Shown: positions 22,400-34,469, numbered from the stretch's first letter. The stretch: DNA of 64,000 nucleotides from Epiperipatus broadwayi (GCA_028023455.1 JAQFVV010012495.1:3616516-3680515); one strand, 5' to 3'. The notes: generated by a model not told the origin, from the letters alone. A program made the numbers and translations.

Positions 22400-25255
22400 T
22401 GACTTCCAAGCCAAAAAAGAATGCACAAAGGGAAAGAAGAATACTTCAATATTGTAAATGAGCATTGATGGAGTTTATGAAGTTAGAAGAAAAAAGAGAA
22501 AAGACAACATTGTGGAGATTGGTGGTATATTATTCGAATTAGTGAAAGACGCCAAATGCTGGTAATTCAGATTTCTGCCCAGTAAGTCTTATTACAGATA
22601 TAGAAAATGTTTTTGATCAGCAGATCAAATAAGACTTTAAAACTGTCATGGATGATTTTAATGCCAGAATTAATAAACAAAAGATAAAAACATTGAGGGT
22701 AAATTTGGCTATGGTAATATAAAAGAGTGGAAATCAGTTGTGGAGTTGTTGAAAAAGAAAAATTGTATATTATGAATTCTTTCTTTGAGACAAATTTTAA
22801 AAAGAAATGGACATGGAAGCATTCAAATGAAGGTACAGCAGAACTGTTTCATATTTTGACTAACAGAATTATGTTTTTCAGAATTATAATGTTCTTAATA
22901 GATTCAATACAGAAAGTGATTATCATTTAGTGAGATTTAAGATATGCAGTAATGCAAAACTAGAGAGATAAAAGCTATTCAGAAAACAGTACTGACTGTT
23001 AATATTCCTAAACTTCAGAAACATTCCAATGAATTTAAATAAGAATTTACAATTGCTTATAAATATTAACAGTTTGGAAAAAGTTCAGACCTGACAGAAA
23101 TCAATAAGAAGAAAATTGATACACTATTAAGAACTACACGAAAAATAGTTGGTATTAAAAAACAGCAATTTATCAATAAATTTTCTAATGATCAAGACAA
23201 AGTATGAAAAAAAAAGAATGTGAAAAAAAAACTGTTAAATGATCCGATCAACAAGAAAAAAATTAATAATGATGAATTAGCAAGAAAAAATATAGAAGAG
23301 AATAAAACTGTCAAAAGTATAAAACTATTACTAAAAGGAGAGATGATGATATCATGAAATATGCTGAAGATTCTATAAAGAAATTATATAGTAATAAATA
23401 AAAAAAACTAAGTATTCTTTATCATTATTACATCATCTGAATTAACCAAGTATTTTAAATGAAGAAGTAAAATCTGAAAATAAAGCTATGAAGAAGGGAA
23501 ATGCTCCAGAAAATGATGGAATTATTTGATATCTTAAAACAAGCAGATGAAGAAATACAAGAAATATTGGCAAAGCTATATACTAAATGTCTAAATGAGA
23601 AAAGTATATCATATAATTGGAATAATAACAGATATATCAACATTCTATCAGTTTGATGTAAAATCTTTACCAAGATAATGGCAATTTATCTATATCAAAA
23701 TTTAGATTTTAGCCAACCAAAATAATAAGTTGGGTTCCCAAATGGCTTTAGCTCAGAAGAACATATCCAAGTATTGAGAGAAGTTAATAGAAAGAATCAA
23801 TGGAATATAAGCTGTTACTACACTTTTCATTTGTAGATTATTTAAAAGGCATTTGATTTTATAAGCATTTCCATAGTGATTAAACCTTTGCATCACCAAG
23901 ATATAAACATAAGATATTGTCATTCTGAAGAATATCTTATCAAAATGCATCAGCATTGTTTACAAGAAAAGTTTTATGGATTATAATGGGAATAAATTAA
24001 AAATAAATGATGATTATTTAAATCAACTAGATTTAGAAGGTGATGTAATTGGTTTTAAAAATAATACTTCAGAAACCAGGAAATGTTGTAAGAGTTATCA
24101 GATGAAAGTGATTAGCCTATTCTTTCAGTGTTCTGAATGTTTCTTATATAAGTAAGTAAATGAATTTGAACTTAGGACTTTTTACTCTATATGTGTCCTC
24201 CATTCCATCTCAAACAACTGATACACATGACCACAATATCAAATCCACCAAGGGCTTTCAGCATCCCATTATTGGTTTTTCAATGAAATGGATGGTTGAA
24301 TAGTTGAAAGAATGAGAAGAATGAAGCCTGTCCATTAAAATTTAAGAAATTGCTATCTTCATATAAGCTAAGCATTGAATGTATATGTGGAAGATTACGA
24401 CCTGGCCTAACTAATGTGTGCTCTTCTGAAGGAATTATATATATTGAGGATCATCTATCTTTTTAGCATGTATGTTGTCATGTATATCAGTTATTTGAGA
24501 TGGAGTAGAGGATGAATATATTCTGAAAAATCTTAAGTTCAAATCCCTTTCCTTACAAAGGAAAGTAAAAAAAATAGGATTGAAGATAAATATTAAAAAG
24601 ACTAAAGTAATATTCGAAAAAAAATTTCAGAATGAAAAATAATAATTGATAAGTATGAATTAAAAGAAATTAACAACAATAAATACCTTGGTCTAATTAT
24701 TAATGTAAATGAAAACATAGCAGATAAAATTAATCATAGAATTAAATTTGAATAAGGTGCTTTTGGTAGAAATAACTTAATATTAAAAGAAAATATGCCT
24801 ATTCATTTAAAAAAAGTTTTTAAGATTTATAGTTTAGTACTTATTATTTACGGATTTGAGACTTAGCAGAAGAGCAATACAAAGACTTCAGACCACTTAA
24901 TGAAGTATGGAGATATGTAGGTTGAGGAGTAACAAGAAGAGAACAAAAAGGAAATATATGAGTGAGAGAACAAATATATGTATCACTGACATCTTTGAAA
25001 GGATAAAAAGTTGAAATGGAATTGGGCTAGACATACTGCTAGGAAAGATGATAAATAGATGAATCGTTAAAATCCTAAACTGGATCCCAATAGATTGTAA
25101 AAAAGTTAAAAAGAAATCACATATGAAACGACAAATGGATGAAATAAGAAAGTTTGCTGATGTTTTGTGGAGAAGAATGGCTAAAGATTGGAGAAATTGG
25201 ATTAACGTTGGATATACCTTCATCTTGAAATGGATTAATAATGGTTGTTAATGAT
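22400..25255 (+). mobile_element. RTE-type LINE, degenerate copy interrupted by a repeat
   Basis: It has the same protein blocks in the same order as the 4.2-6.8 kb copy. Endonuclease: ttgacgatttt-like MDDFNARI near 22640, then FETNFKKKWTWKHSNEGTAE at 22785-22850. Reverse transcriptase: NGFSSEEHIQVL and a YLKGI-like block near 23740-23850. C-terminal tail: cttcatcttgaaatggattaat near 25215-25240, ending in an ataatgatg-type tail. A family B element splits it at about 24160-24565. Numerous stops. Confidence 0.7.
24160..24565. mobile_element. Family B element nested in RTE LINE
   Basis: Inverted terminal blocks of about 75 bp. Left: gaatttgaacttaggacttt ... atctcaaacaactgatacac. Right: gtatatcagttatttgagat ... 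cttaagttcaaatcccttt. The right block looks like a polymerase III A/B-box pair (B box AGTTCAAATCCC). The interior shares caatgaaatggatggt and acctggcctaactaatgtg with the family B copies at 28-29 and 35.5-36 kb. Confidence 0.65.
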
Positions 25256-25259
25256 AATA

Positions 25260-27620
25260 ATGACATATGAGATTTGAAAAGACAGAAATGAAAAATGAAG
25301 ACTAACAGCATTCTGGAAGTAAAGCATACTTTCAAAGAACAGTAACATTATGAGATAGTTTAAAATAAATAATGTATTGCAAATTATTTCATGGATTATT
25401 TACATTAGGACTTTTTTTAAAAGTATGTCTTTAAATAATGCAGACTTGAACAATTAGAAAAAAAAAAGATGTGAAAAGTGGCGAGTCTAGGACCAGATTT
25501 GATGTAAGGCAGCTGTACATTCATTATATTTTTTTTGAAAATAATACACAGAGAAAGTTTTAGACTTAATTAGTTTATTAACTTAATGAGTTTATTAGGC
25601 AGAATACATAATATTAGTAGCTTATTAGTATTTTTCAATTAGCGATTTTCTGGTTGAATTCCATAAATTGAATCAGTCTCAAACATGCACCACATTTCTT
25701 TATAGCATTGAATTATAATGCTGCATTTTCTTATTACAGCTATTTATTTCACTCTATTAACTCTTCTTTGTTAACTTTTCATCACAATGTTCTTTTCAGC
25801 ATATTTAACGGATCATGGATTGCTGGTTTCATAAGCACCTTACTGCTCATGTTACACTTAGCACTGAACTGCAATCTGGTTATGTTCTTTACATTCTGCT
25901 GAAATTTTAGATAATCTATTTTGTTTTTAGATATAATTTGCATAAATAGTTTTATTATCTTCTTACAAATTTCCATATGTAGATTAATTCAGTAATTTGC
26001 ATAACTTGATTTATTAAGCATTTTCATTAGTTCTAGAATGATTATTGACATCTTTTATATTAACTAGTTATGCACACATGTAACTTTATTTATTATTTAC
26101 ACAATTTAATCAATGCACAGCAAAAAGATTACAGACATTTAAGTTGATTTGTGAAAAAAAAAGTATGAATAAAATTATGAAGTGAATAAAAAAATTGGAT
26201 TAGATTTATACTTAAAGGTTAACTATTATTAAAAGATGTCTTTGAGTAGTCTATAAAAGATGGAAAAATAGAAAAAATAAGTTGAGTTATGGTCTAAAAA
26301 CTTATTTGAAAATGAAAATTTATCAAGAAGTGATGCTAAAACCACTTCAATTATTTCTAATGAAGAGTTTGGATTATTAAAATTCTATTTTTAGTTTTAT
26401 TAATATAAATCATATTTTAATATATGACTTTTTTTCTACAGTACAGGCTTTTTCATACCTGCACTCCAATATGTAATATATAGGGGGTTTGAACTCAGAC
26501 TTTCATGTGGCCCTCAACTCTCCACGCTATCTCATACTGCTGATACCCTTGATCACACACATGAATCATATTATTTTAAAAATTTCATCTTGATGGTATT
26601 TTTGTAAGTGAAAGTTTGACTGGTTTTAGAACTATTCCACACAATAGTAATTATCCAATTATGGCTTTGAGATGATATGATAATTTCTGGCCTAAGGAAT
26701 GATCAGAAATAATCATTATGGTATTAAAGTATACATGATGCAGTTAAAGTTTTAAATATATTCAAGCTATTACACATGAAAAAATGAGCCATAAAATTGA
26801 ATTATTTATTGCATGTGAGTCGTGTTTAGTAATAATAGGCATGTTAAACTTTAATAAAAGTTTTAAAATGTACTCTCACCTAATAAATGATTAGAATTTA
26901 TATTAAAGATTATATGGTGGAATGAAAGTTATATAATTAAGATTATGTTATGACTATTTGTACTTTATTAACTGTAGTTGTCATCACTGTGGACCCTATT
27001 TGAATGAAAACTGTTAAATCTAGAGACCTACGATAAATTCTTAATATAGTATCCCAGAAAATAACTTGAGTAATAAATAAAACATTTTAAAGACTAATAA
27101 ATATTTCCTTTTGTTTTAAAGACCTCTACACTCCATACATCACATAATTCATAAAAATCAATCTTCCCCTTTAATTGCGGTGACAGAAATTTGATAATTA
27201 ATAATTTTACTTCTAAATAGAAAGATGATATTAACCAATGCCAAATAGACCATTCTGAACTAAAGAATCCTCAACTTATTTGGCTAGTCAATTGTTAGGT
27301 GGTGAGTGTTTGGGGGAGTTTCTATTTTTTTTTTTTTTTTCATATTATTCTCTACTTTGCAATAAATAGATAGTTAATGGCTGATAAATAATTGGACCTG
27401 CTAACCCAAGGCAAAATCTCAAATTTAATTGTAATTTCTCAGCTACTTGAAACTAAATTACATTAAAATTTGAACTCTGAGTTATGAATATAACAGGTAG
27501 ATACATTAATTATTAAGAAATGAGGAATTTTGACTATATATATTAAATAATGCCTAATAGCTGGATTAGCAATCATAAATAAAACAGAAAATCATATAAC
27601 ATTAAATACCAGCAAAATAA
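25260..27620. other. Mostly unassigned intron sequence with a short family B fragment
   Basis: At 26440-26580 a half-copy of family B is visible (acaggctttttcatacctgc, then ggggtttgaactcagacttt). A T-run lies at 27326-27340. Nothing else recognised. The small frames at 25708-25976 overlap each other on opposite strands and look like chance. Confidence 0.45.
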
Positions 27621-27625
27621 TAAAC

Positions 27626-28015
27626 TTTTACTAAAATTCTTTCACAACTATGGTTTCTTCCATAAACACGTAGACCTTCTCAGGTGAAAATCAACTAAAA
27701 ATAAAACACACATATTTGCAAAACAGAAATAAACTTGTTATAATTCATTTCAGAAACCATCCACTTTTAATATTCGAGGACGTTTTCGTAAGATTGATGG
27801 CCTCGGCTCAGATGGTAAATTTTGTTGAAATGTGAGGCCATCAATCTTATGAAGACTTCCTTTGATATTTAAAGTAAGTGTTTTCTGACATGAATTATGG
27901 AAAGGTTATATTCGTTTTTTGTTAATATATATGTGTTTTTCTTTTGTGGCTTTTAACTTGAGAAGGTCTATTTGTTATTAAACAAAACCATAATCACGAG
28001 AGAATTTTACTAAAA
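27626..28015. mobile_element. Palindromic element with 11-bp target-site duplication
   Basis: Near-complete foldback of 368 bp (27637-28004). The outer tips are ttctttcacaactatggttt and, mirrored, aaaccataatcacgagagaa. Matched inner blocks include agaccttctcaggtgaaaa / ttaacttgagaaggtct, and cgtaagattgatggcctc / gaggccatcaatcttatg around a short loop near 27800-27828. The direct repeat ttttactaaaa occurs at 27626-27636 and 28005-28015. Confidence 0.8.
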
Positions 28016-28061
28016 ATTTATTTTGCTATGATTTTCTATTTTATACACAATAAGTATGTGT

Positions 28062-29345
28062 GTGTAGAATCATATGAGCTCCCTGCAGCTACTCACTCTA
28101 ACTTATACAACCGATACATATGACCACATACATGTAAAAAAGATAAATGATCTCCAATATATGTATTTTGTGCTGAACCAGCACTCATCAGTTGGTCGAG
28201 ATCATTATCTCCCCCACATATATATAATCAGTGTTCAGTTTATATTAAGATAACAAATCTTCAAACTTTAATAGACAGGCTTCAATATTCTCCACTCTCC
28301 AACTCTTTAACCATCCTTATCATTGAAAATCTGACGATCAAATGTTCAAAGCCTTTGCTGATGCCAATCTTATTGTTATATCCATGTTGACTTTACTCTG
28401 ACCTTCACATACAGGACTTTAATATGTCCACTTTAAATACATAGAAGAGGAATGGACAAAATACAGGATGAACATATAATATTTAAATACAGGTATATTG
28501 TCTATACTGAACGTAATGTAATTAGAAGGGATTTCAATTCAGACTTTCAAACTCCCTACAGTTATCTACTCCATCTTATATAACTGATACGCATGATCAC
28601 ATACATGTGAAAATAATAAATGATCTCCATATGTACTTCATGCTGAATCAGCATTCAATTCAGTTGGTCCAGACCATCATCTCCCACCCATATATATATA
28701 TATATAATCACTGTTCAATTTATATAAAGATAACAAATCTTCAAACTTTAATGAACAGGCTTCAATATTCTCCATTCTCCAACTCTTCAGCCATCCATAT
28801 CATTGAAAATCTGATGTGTATCAGTTGTATAAGATGGAGTAGATAGCTGTAAAGAACTTACAAGTCTGAGTTCAAATCCCTTCTAATTACATTAAGTTCA
28901 CTATAAACAATACATTTGTATTTAAATATTGCATATTCAGCCTGTATTCTGTTTATGTTAAAGTCCCATACATGAGGGGTCAGAGTGAATTAAAGTCATC
29001 ATGGGTATCACAATAACACTTGCATCAACAAGGACTTTGAGCATTCAATCATCAGATTTTCAATGATATGGACATCTAAAGCCCTTGTTGGAGAATGAAA
29101 AATAAAATATTGAAGCCTATCAATAAAGTTTGAAGATTTGCTATTTTAATATAAATTGAGCACTGATTGTATATATGTGTGGAAAATGATGATCTGGACC
29201 AACTGATGAGTGCAGATTCAGCCAAAAAAATGGATATCAGAGATCAATTATCTTTTTCATATGTATGTGGTCATAAGTATTGGTTGTATAAGATGGATTG
29301 GATACATGTAGGGAGCTTGAAAGTCTGAGTTCAAATCCCTTCTAA
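28062..29345. mobile_element. 1.3-kb compound palindrome of family B repeats
   Basis: Minus-oriented unit 28062-28500, a second minus-oriented unit 28503-28832, then an inverted end (28833-28908) and a long inverted copy of the first unit (28910-29345). Shared blocks: ggtccagaccatcatctccc, aagataacaaatcttcaaac, ttaatagacaggcttcaata, attgaaaatctgatg. Ends carry the tRNA-like gagttcaaatcccttctaat (plus at 28893 and 29330, minus near 28520). An AT-dinucleotide run lies at 28690-28707. Small frames inside are not genes. Confidence 0.75.
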
Positions 29346-29659
29346 TCATAAAATGTACATATTTAAAAGTAGCAAATCATATACCATGAAAATACTAATA
29401 AAATAAAAAACTTACATATTTAGCTGTTCTTATCTAATGTTATAAAATAAGGAACCCTCACCACCCAGTATTTGACTAACCTATCTGTGTTACTCCCTTT
29501 ACTAATATTTATAGAACAATGATATAAAAATCTTTGCTTTTGTATTGCTAGTGTCTGTATTTTTTCCCCATTCACAACAGTAAATGGATTCAAAATATTA
29601 GTCACAGTTGCCAACAGTATTAAAAAGAAGCTTCATTCATTCACAGCATTACCTCTTAC
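29346..29659. other. Intron sequence, nothing recognised
   Basis: Between the family B palindrome and the donor of the PSTPIP exon. No motif beyond the splice site. Confidence 0.4.
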
Positions 29660-29785
29660 CTCACAACCAACTGCCATTTCATGTTCCCATCGGAGACGAT
29701 ATTGATCGAGTTGATCAATGGCAGATTTATAGGCAGTATCAGCTTGTTCGGCAGTTTGGGTAGTCTTAATATTCTTTTGCTTCAG
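29660..29785 (-). CDS. PSTPIP1: PSTPIP-like F-BAR adaptor, internal exon (F-BAR coiled coil)
   Basis: This 126-nt exon encodes 42 residues (LKQKNIKTTQTAEQADTAYK... ending MAVGCE). It has a ttgcag acceptor above 29785 and a gtaaga donor below 29660, both phase 0. The charged coiled-coil content, the Tyr at residue 19 (A-Y-K-S-A-I), and RLRWEHEM followed by Cys-Glu fit the segment just before the FxxxEEERI helix in PSTPIP-family F-BAR domains. It is the most 5' exon I could place. The N-terminal F-BAR half must come from exons above 29.8 kb, which I could not find in this window, or beyond it. Confidence 0.88.
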
Positions 29786-30590
29786 CTGCAATAAATAGAA
29801 ACTTTATATTCTTATTAGTCAAAACATAAACTGCTATTATAATGAAAACTGTTAAACTTCTAAAATATTTCCAATGCAACCCTTACAATAATTGGTTCAT
29901 TAAGCACAATTACTACTCCATCAAAATAAAAGGAAATTAAAAAATACATGAGTATTACAGAATTCAATATAGGATCTTACCATAATATACAATAATTATG
30001 CATAATTTTTGTTGAATATTCTGATAAGAATATAATTTTATAATAGGATAGTAAAAACTAATGCTTAAATTAAAGATAGTGGAATGATAATAAATTTTAA
30101 TTATTGTCATATATTGCCCGGAAATATATTCCTTACATCCTGTATAAAACAAGTGGAATTATAAACGATTAACTTAAAACCAAAGATGCATTGGGAAATC
30201 AAAATCATGTTTTTATGTGTTAAACTATATTTTACAACTCAACTTTAAGGGAAAATGTATTATTCTACACTTAGATTGGGAGTTATGTATACCCAATCAC
30301 AATTCTTCTCTGTATTCTGAGTTAACATCAAAATAGGATCACCAATTTTTTTATCATTATCCCAACTATATTTTTAAACAATTTAAGAATATTTAGCAAT
30401 TATTTATTTTGATAATTATTTTCAGAGAAGTTTTTCTTTATATCATTGGTTTTTATTATTATCTCTCACTATTTTTACTAAGTACTTTTACGCACTTGGA
30501 CACGATGTAATGAAAATATGATGTAATATAGCTTCTCTTTAGATAAAATCATGTTTTTGTGCATAGATTATATAAGAAACACTATTGGTT
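29786..30590. other. Presumed PSTPIP intron, nothing recognised
   Basis: Begins with the acceptor and its T-rich tract (read on the minus strand). AT-rich without visible elements. Confidence 0.4.
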
Positions 30591-31625
30591 ATGGTAAATA
30601 ATCTCTCTTTCTAAAATTTTAATAAATCACAATACATCTTTATACATCCTTCTCCCTATATATCTTTTTCCAAACACCACTTTTTCTGCTTATTGCCTTA
30701 TCTTTTTTTGTCCCACTTTAATTAAAACTGACACATTAATTTCAACATCCCAGACATGTATTCCCCATTTTCATCATAAAAATCTATACAAAATAAAGAA
30801 AAAATTTCTGCCTTTTTCACAACTAACAACTGTATGCTTCTTTCATTTCCTGATATGATTTCTTCTGATTGCTTTTCAATACTCTATACTTCAAAAAACC
30901 ATTGAATACTCTCTGATTTCAAATTAAACTATTTTCATTTTTTCTCATTGCTATTACAAGCTTTTGTCTTTGCTCCAGATGACAATAATGTTTTTCTTGT
31001 GTTGTCTTGCATTGTTTCATATTGTTTTATACTTACATATTTATTCATATTCATTTACCGTTTCTTTACTTCTCATCAATTTATCTATCTTACTTTTCCA
31101 ATAGACTCAATATAGTCTCTACATATCTAATCCGTTTTTACAATAATAGACAAATTTTCTATTAAGTTTTCATAATTTAAAACTTTTTTAATCAAACATG
31201 TTTGTTGACTTCTCAACATATATCCAAATTTGCTTTAAATCCATTCTATTTTCCTTTAAATAGCCTCTTTTGCAATCCACAACTCACACTCAATATCTGT
31301 CTACTGACTTCTTTTGGAATTTTAGCAAAAAAAAATCTGATTCCCTGTCCAATATAAGGTTTTTGTTATCAAACGTTAAAGCAAATACCATCACCCTTTT
31401 CCAAATCATTCTACATAACTCATATTTATTGTAAAAAAAAACATACCATATTTTTAATGAATCCAATTCAATTCTCTATTTTTTGTCTTACATCAAATTC
31501 CAATATGCCCATTATAATTCCTTTTATATTTACCAAATTATCTAACTGATTATATTCTCTACATTTTCAAGACAATTTTAAGCTACTCTCAATTTTTCAC
31601 ACTTATCCTTTGTATTAATGGTTAC
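30590..31625 (-). mobile_element. Possible LINE remnant (purine-rich minus strand)
   Basis: The minus strand has the same strong purine bias and Lys/Arg/Glu-rich broken frames as the CR1/L2-like fragments at 15.3 and 62 kb, for example FYDENGEY near 30780. No catalytic motif is preserved, so the assignment rests on composition and weak resemblance. Confidence 0.3.
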
Positions 31626-31645
31626 TATTGCTGTGTAATCAGGGG

Positions 31646-32401
31646 TGTTCTTAACAACATCAGTCAAGTGAGCATCAATTTAAAGTAACTATCACAAAAC
31701 AAACTTTTCGAGCTCAGCAAGTTTATTTATCTGTGCTGATGAATGTAAACAATAATAACAATGAAATAATAATAGAAATAATAATTTATATCCCTTTACT
31801 TTGGGACAGAAATTAATGACAAAGTTTATGTGTGATAATAATTCATTCTCACACCCTGCAAATAAATAATATGGTCCATTGTCTAGAGTTTCCTTAACTC
31901 ATTTATATTTAAGTCCATAACTGGAGTATCTGTTAACTTACAGTTATTTTACTTTAAAAACAATTACCAGATGATATTTTATTTCACTTTAAGTCTGTCA
32001 CTTTGCTAAACTGACAATATTCACTTTCAAAGTATTTAGAACCTAGCAGTTAGCATAGCTGCCTTCCAAGCAGCTGGCTCGGGTTCGCTTCCTGGTCAAT
32101 GCTTTGACATATAAAAAAAAAAGTATTTAGAAATGCAAATATGGCTTTAACTTAACTCTGCCTTTTTTCTCCTTTCGAGAAAATTTCAATATTCATCTCA
32201 CATGCTTGTTTGCAACGAACTCAGTTCATTTTTTTTGATAATGGCACTAGTTAACATAACTTAATATGTATTTATGTGTAATATGCAAATTTTCTAGTGC
32301 TCAGTTGGTGGATAAATAATATCCAGATATTGTATGCATGCAAATTACAAATTGCAATAATAATCTATTTACAATATATCAATGTGCATGCACAGCGTCC
32401 A
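31646..32401 (-). repeat. Gypsy 3' LTR
   Basis: Matches 35189-36429 along its length. Shared blocks: tgttcttaa at the plus-strand start, agaaataataatttatat, cttactttggacagaaatta, aaagtttatgtgtg, attcattctcaca, gtttccttaactcat, tttcaaagtatttagaa, and gtgcatgcaca...gtcca at the end. It contains the tRNA-Gly SINE at 32042-32119, which the other LTR lacks. Confidence 0.8.
32029..32132 (+). mobile_element. tRNA-Gly(TCC)-derived mini-SINE, 5'-truncated, 13-bp target-site duplication
   Basis: The 78-bp insert (32042-32119) starts cctagcagttagcatagctg, keeps the anticodon arm gccttccaagc and B box gggttcgcttcc. It ends with the tail tttgacatat and an A-run. The perfect duplication aaagtatttagaa lies at 32029-32041 and 32120-32132. 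The sister LTR has one copy of that 13-mer and no insert (near 36141-36152), an empty site. Confidence 0.9.
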
Positions 32402-32928
32402 TATCTACCCTTCACTCCAGAAAATAATCTTTAAATTTTTCATAATTGCAGTTTCCCTGGCATCATGATCTGTAGTTTGTTCTGCTTGATGTGATGATCC
32501 TCATGATAAATTATCATCACAAATCTGCAGTGTTGTTGCCTGATCTGTTATTTGCTTCAACATTCTAATCAGTAGGCAGTTCTTCATTTTGCACAATCGA
32601 GGGGGATCATTGCTGTCATCACCCTAGATTCAGATTTAGGATTAGCTAATGCAAGTTTACTGTCAATTTCATGTGATGTGTTACACAAATGATCACATTT
32701 AAACTAGCCGATTTACATGTCTCCTGATATGCAATCCATTTTCAAGCTTAATAACTCTGATAGCTTCAGATATAATTTCCATGAAGATATCAGAAAATCC
32801 ATATCTTTTTTTAGCAGATCTTTGGCCCAATACAGTCTCACAGGTTTGAAAATTTTCAAAGTCAAGGTAAATTTCACACTATCTAAATTATTTTTTCCTA
32901 TTCATTTTTTAATTGGTAATAGTTGGAT

Positions 32929-33166
32929 AAATGCATACAACACTTTTGCTGCAATAATAATCTCTGCCGGCATTTTCATAGTGGACTCATTCTCAGTAAA
33001 ATGTTGGTAAAACATGTTTACCAACATTTCCTAAATATTTGTGATTGTTAATGCATATAACACTTTTGCTGTAATAATAATCTCTGCTGACATTTTCATA
33101 GTGGACTCATTTGGAGTGAAATATTAGTAAAACATATTTTACCAACATCTTAATATTTGTGATTGT
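32929..33166. repeat. 118-bp tandem duplication inside the Gypsy element
   Basis: Two adjacent copies starting aatgcatacaacacttttgc (about 32930) and aatgcatataacacttttgc (about 33049) share taataataatctctgc, cattttcatagtggactcat and a small tgttggtaaaacatg hairpin. Each ends ttgtgattgt. About 10% divergence by eye. Confidence 0.85.
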
Positions 33167-33700
33167 CATTTTTTTCAAAGCAGATGTTAAACATTGTACC
33201 ACCTTTTCAATTATTCCATTGGACACTAGATGATAGGGTGGAGTTAAAATGTGCATATTCCCTTGTCTATCAAATATCTTCAAAATCTGCAGAGATAAAT
33301 CTTGTTCCATTGACTGATACCATAAGAAGTGAAAACGTATTAAAATGGGCAAAATTCTTCATAAAGTAGCGCCACTCAGTGCAAGCCAGAGTAATTAATG
33401 GATGCCAGATAAGATGTTTAGTGAAAACTTTTTGGAGAACTTCGATAGTACAATCTGTACTGGTAGTTTTTATGTGCTTGTACTTGACGCAATGAGAATA
33501 TGTATCCACTATGACTAAAAGTAAGTATCCATTCATCAGACTAGCAAAATCTATATGAATTTTTTACCATTGGTTTTAGACTCCATGAATGATTTATAGA
33601 TTTTCTTGGATAAATCTGCTGTAAACTAACATTCCTTACAATTTTTTACATGTTTAGTGGACCAAAATCTCTCCCTTTGATTTTCAATACTCTTGTAACT
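33105..33700 (-). pseudogene. Gypsy integrase remnant
   Basis: Order: an HHCC-type tail (CKECQFTADLSKK), then MNGYLLLVIVDTYSHCVKYK (DDE core first Asp in V-D-T-Y-S), then VSVNGTRFISADF (second acidic site, S-D-N-G-T-x-F, with D changed to V). It continues with HILTPPYHLVSNGIIEKVVQ and SALKKM. The last part holds the third acidic residue (E in I-I-E-K). A 40-bp piece of the family C palindrome lies in the middle (33367-33407) without closing the reading frame. Confidence 0.7.
33367..33407. mobile_element. 41-bp fragment of the family C palindrome
   Basis: gccactcagtgcaagccaga followed by gtaattaatggatgccaga is near-identical to the inner arm of the copies at 17.7, 58.4 and 59.0 kb. Gypsy integrase sequence continues on both sides. 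Confidence 0.7.
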
Positions 33701-33769
33701 CATCTTTTTTCATTTTCTCCATGAGAATTCCAAGATGTCTTAACCGGCTTCTGCCTAATAATGGACATA

Positions 33770-34150
33770 TATACTGGAACTAACACTTTTCCACATATGT
33801 TTATTTTATTATCATTGACATCTATGGCTAATACATTTTCTTTTCTAACTTCACTTTATTTTTGATTTTAGCATTAAATTTTTATTCCACTCTTTTAAGG
33901 ATAGTATAGATAGTCCTTCACCACTGTCAACTTCCATATTAATTTGATTGTCACAGATTTTAACTTCTCCATTTTTTCTAGTTCTACTTTCCTCTGATTT
34001 AATGTCCATGCATGGTTTGGCTTTCAAATAATTTCCTATTTTTCTGTAGACATGAGCTAAATATCTTTTGATGTCACATATGTGGCATTTTTCCATTTTA
34101 AATCAGCACAAGTTTTTTTGTGTGTCCTTTTGCATCACCACAATAACATT
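33770..34150 (-). pseudogene. Gypsy zinc knuckle and aspartic protease remnant
   Basis: A worn CCHC knuckle reads CYCGDAKGHTKK near 34130, followed in another frame by CHICDIKRYLAHVYRKIGNY at 34087-34030, where the last Cys is changed to Tyr. About 40 residues later comes INMEVDSGEGLSILSLKEW (about 33948-33892). There DSG is the protease catalytic triplet, with the usual small residue after Gly changed to Glu. ICGKVLVPVY near 33790 fits the protease continuation. Stops separate the parts. Confidence 0.6.
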
Positions 34151-34469
34151 CTAGGTCATCTTTTGGAATTTTTATAGGTGCATTAACTATTTGAGCTTTA
34201 TTGATCCTTGTCAGGTTTTTCAATTCACTCATTATAGCTTGAAATTCTAATACCCTTTCTACTACTATAATTATATGCTGTACACTTTGTAATCAATCAC
34301 TGCTTTATGTCACATGCACTTCACCTAATAATTTTTTTAAGGTTGTGGTCTGACATCTCATATAGCAATTGGTCCAACAACATATCATCTATGTCAACTG
34401 TAAATCTAGATTGTTTAGCCAGTATTTGCAATGTCACTTATATTCGAGATAGCATTTGTGAGATAACTA

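Larger units (their letters stand above)
2901..29659 (-). other. Three PSTPIP introns, 10.6, 6.3 and 9.7 kb
   Basis: The introns are 2901-13463, 13561-19909 and 20009-29659, all GT-AG on the minus strand. They carry RTE and CR1/L2-like LINE remnants, two Penelope-like remnants and at least nine palindromic or SINE-like repeats, listed separately. No other host exon was recognised inside them on either strand. Intron sizes this large for an invertebrate gene follow from the repeat load. Confidence 0.85.

Noticed and set aside
28062-29345. CRISPR-like or satellite array
   Set aside because: Units are few, long, partly inverted and carry tRNA-like ends; no regular short repeats or unique spacers, and the context is animal nuclear DNA.
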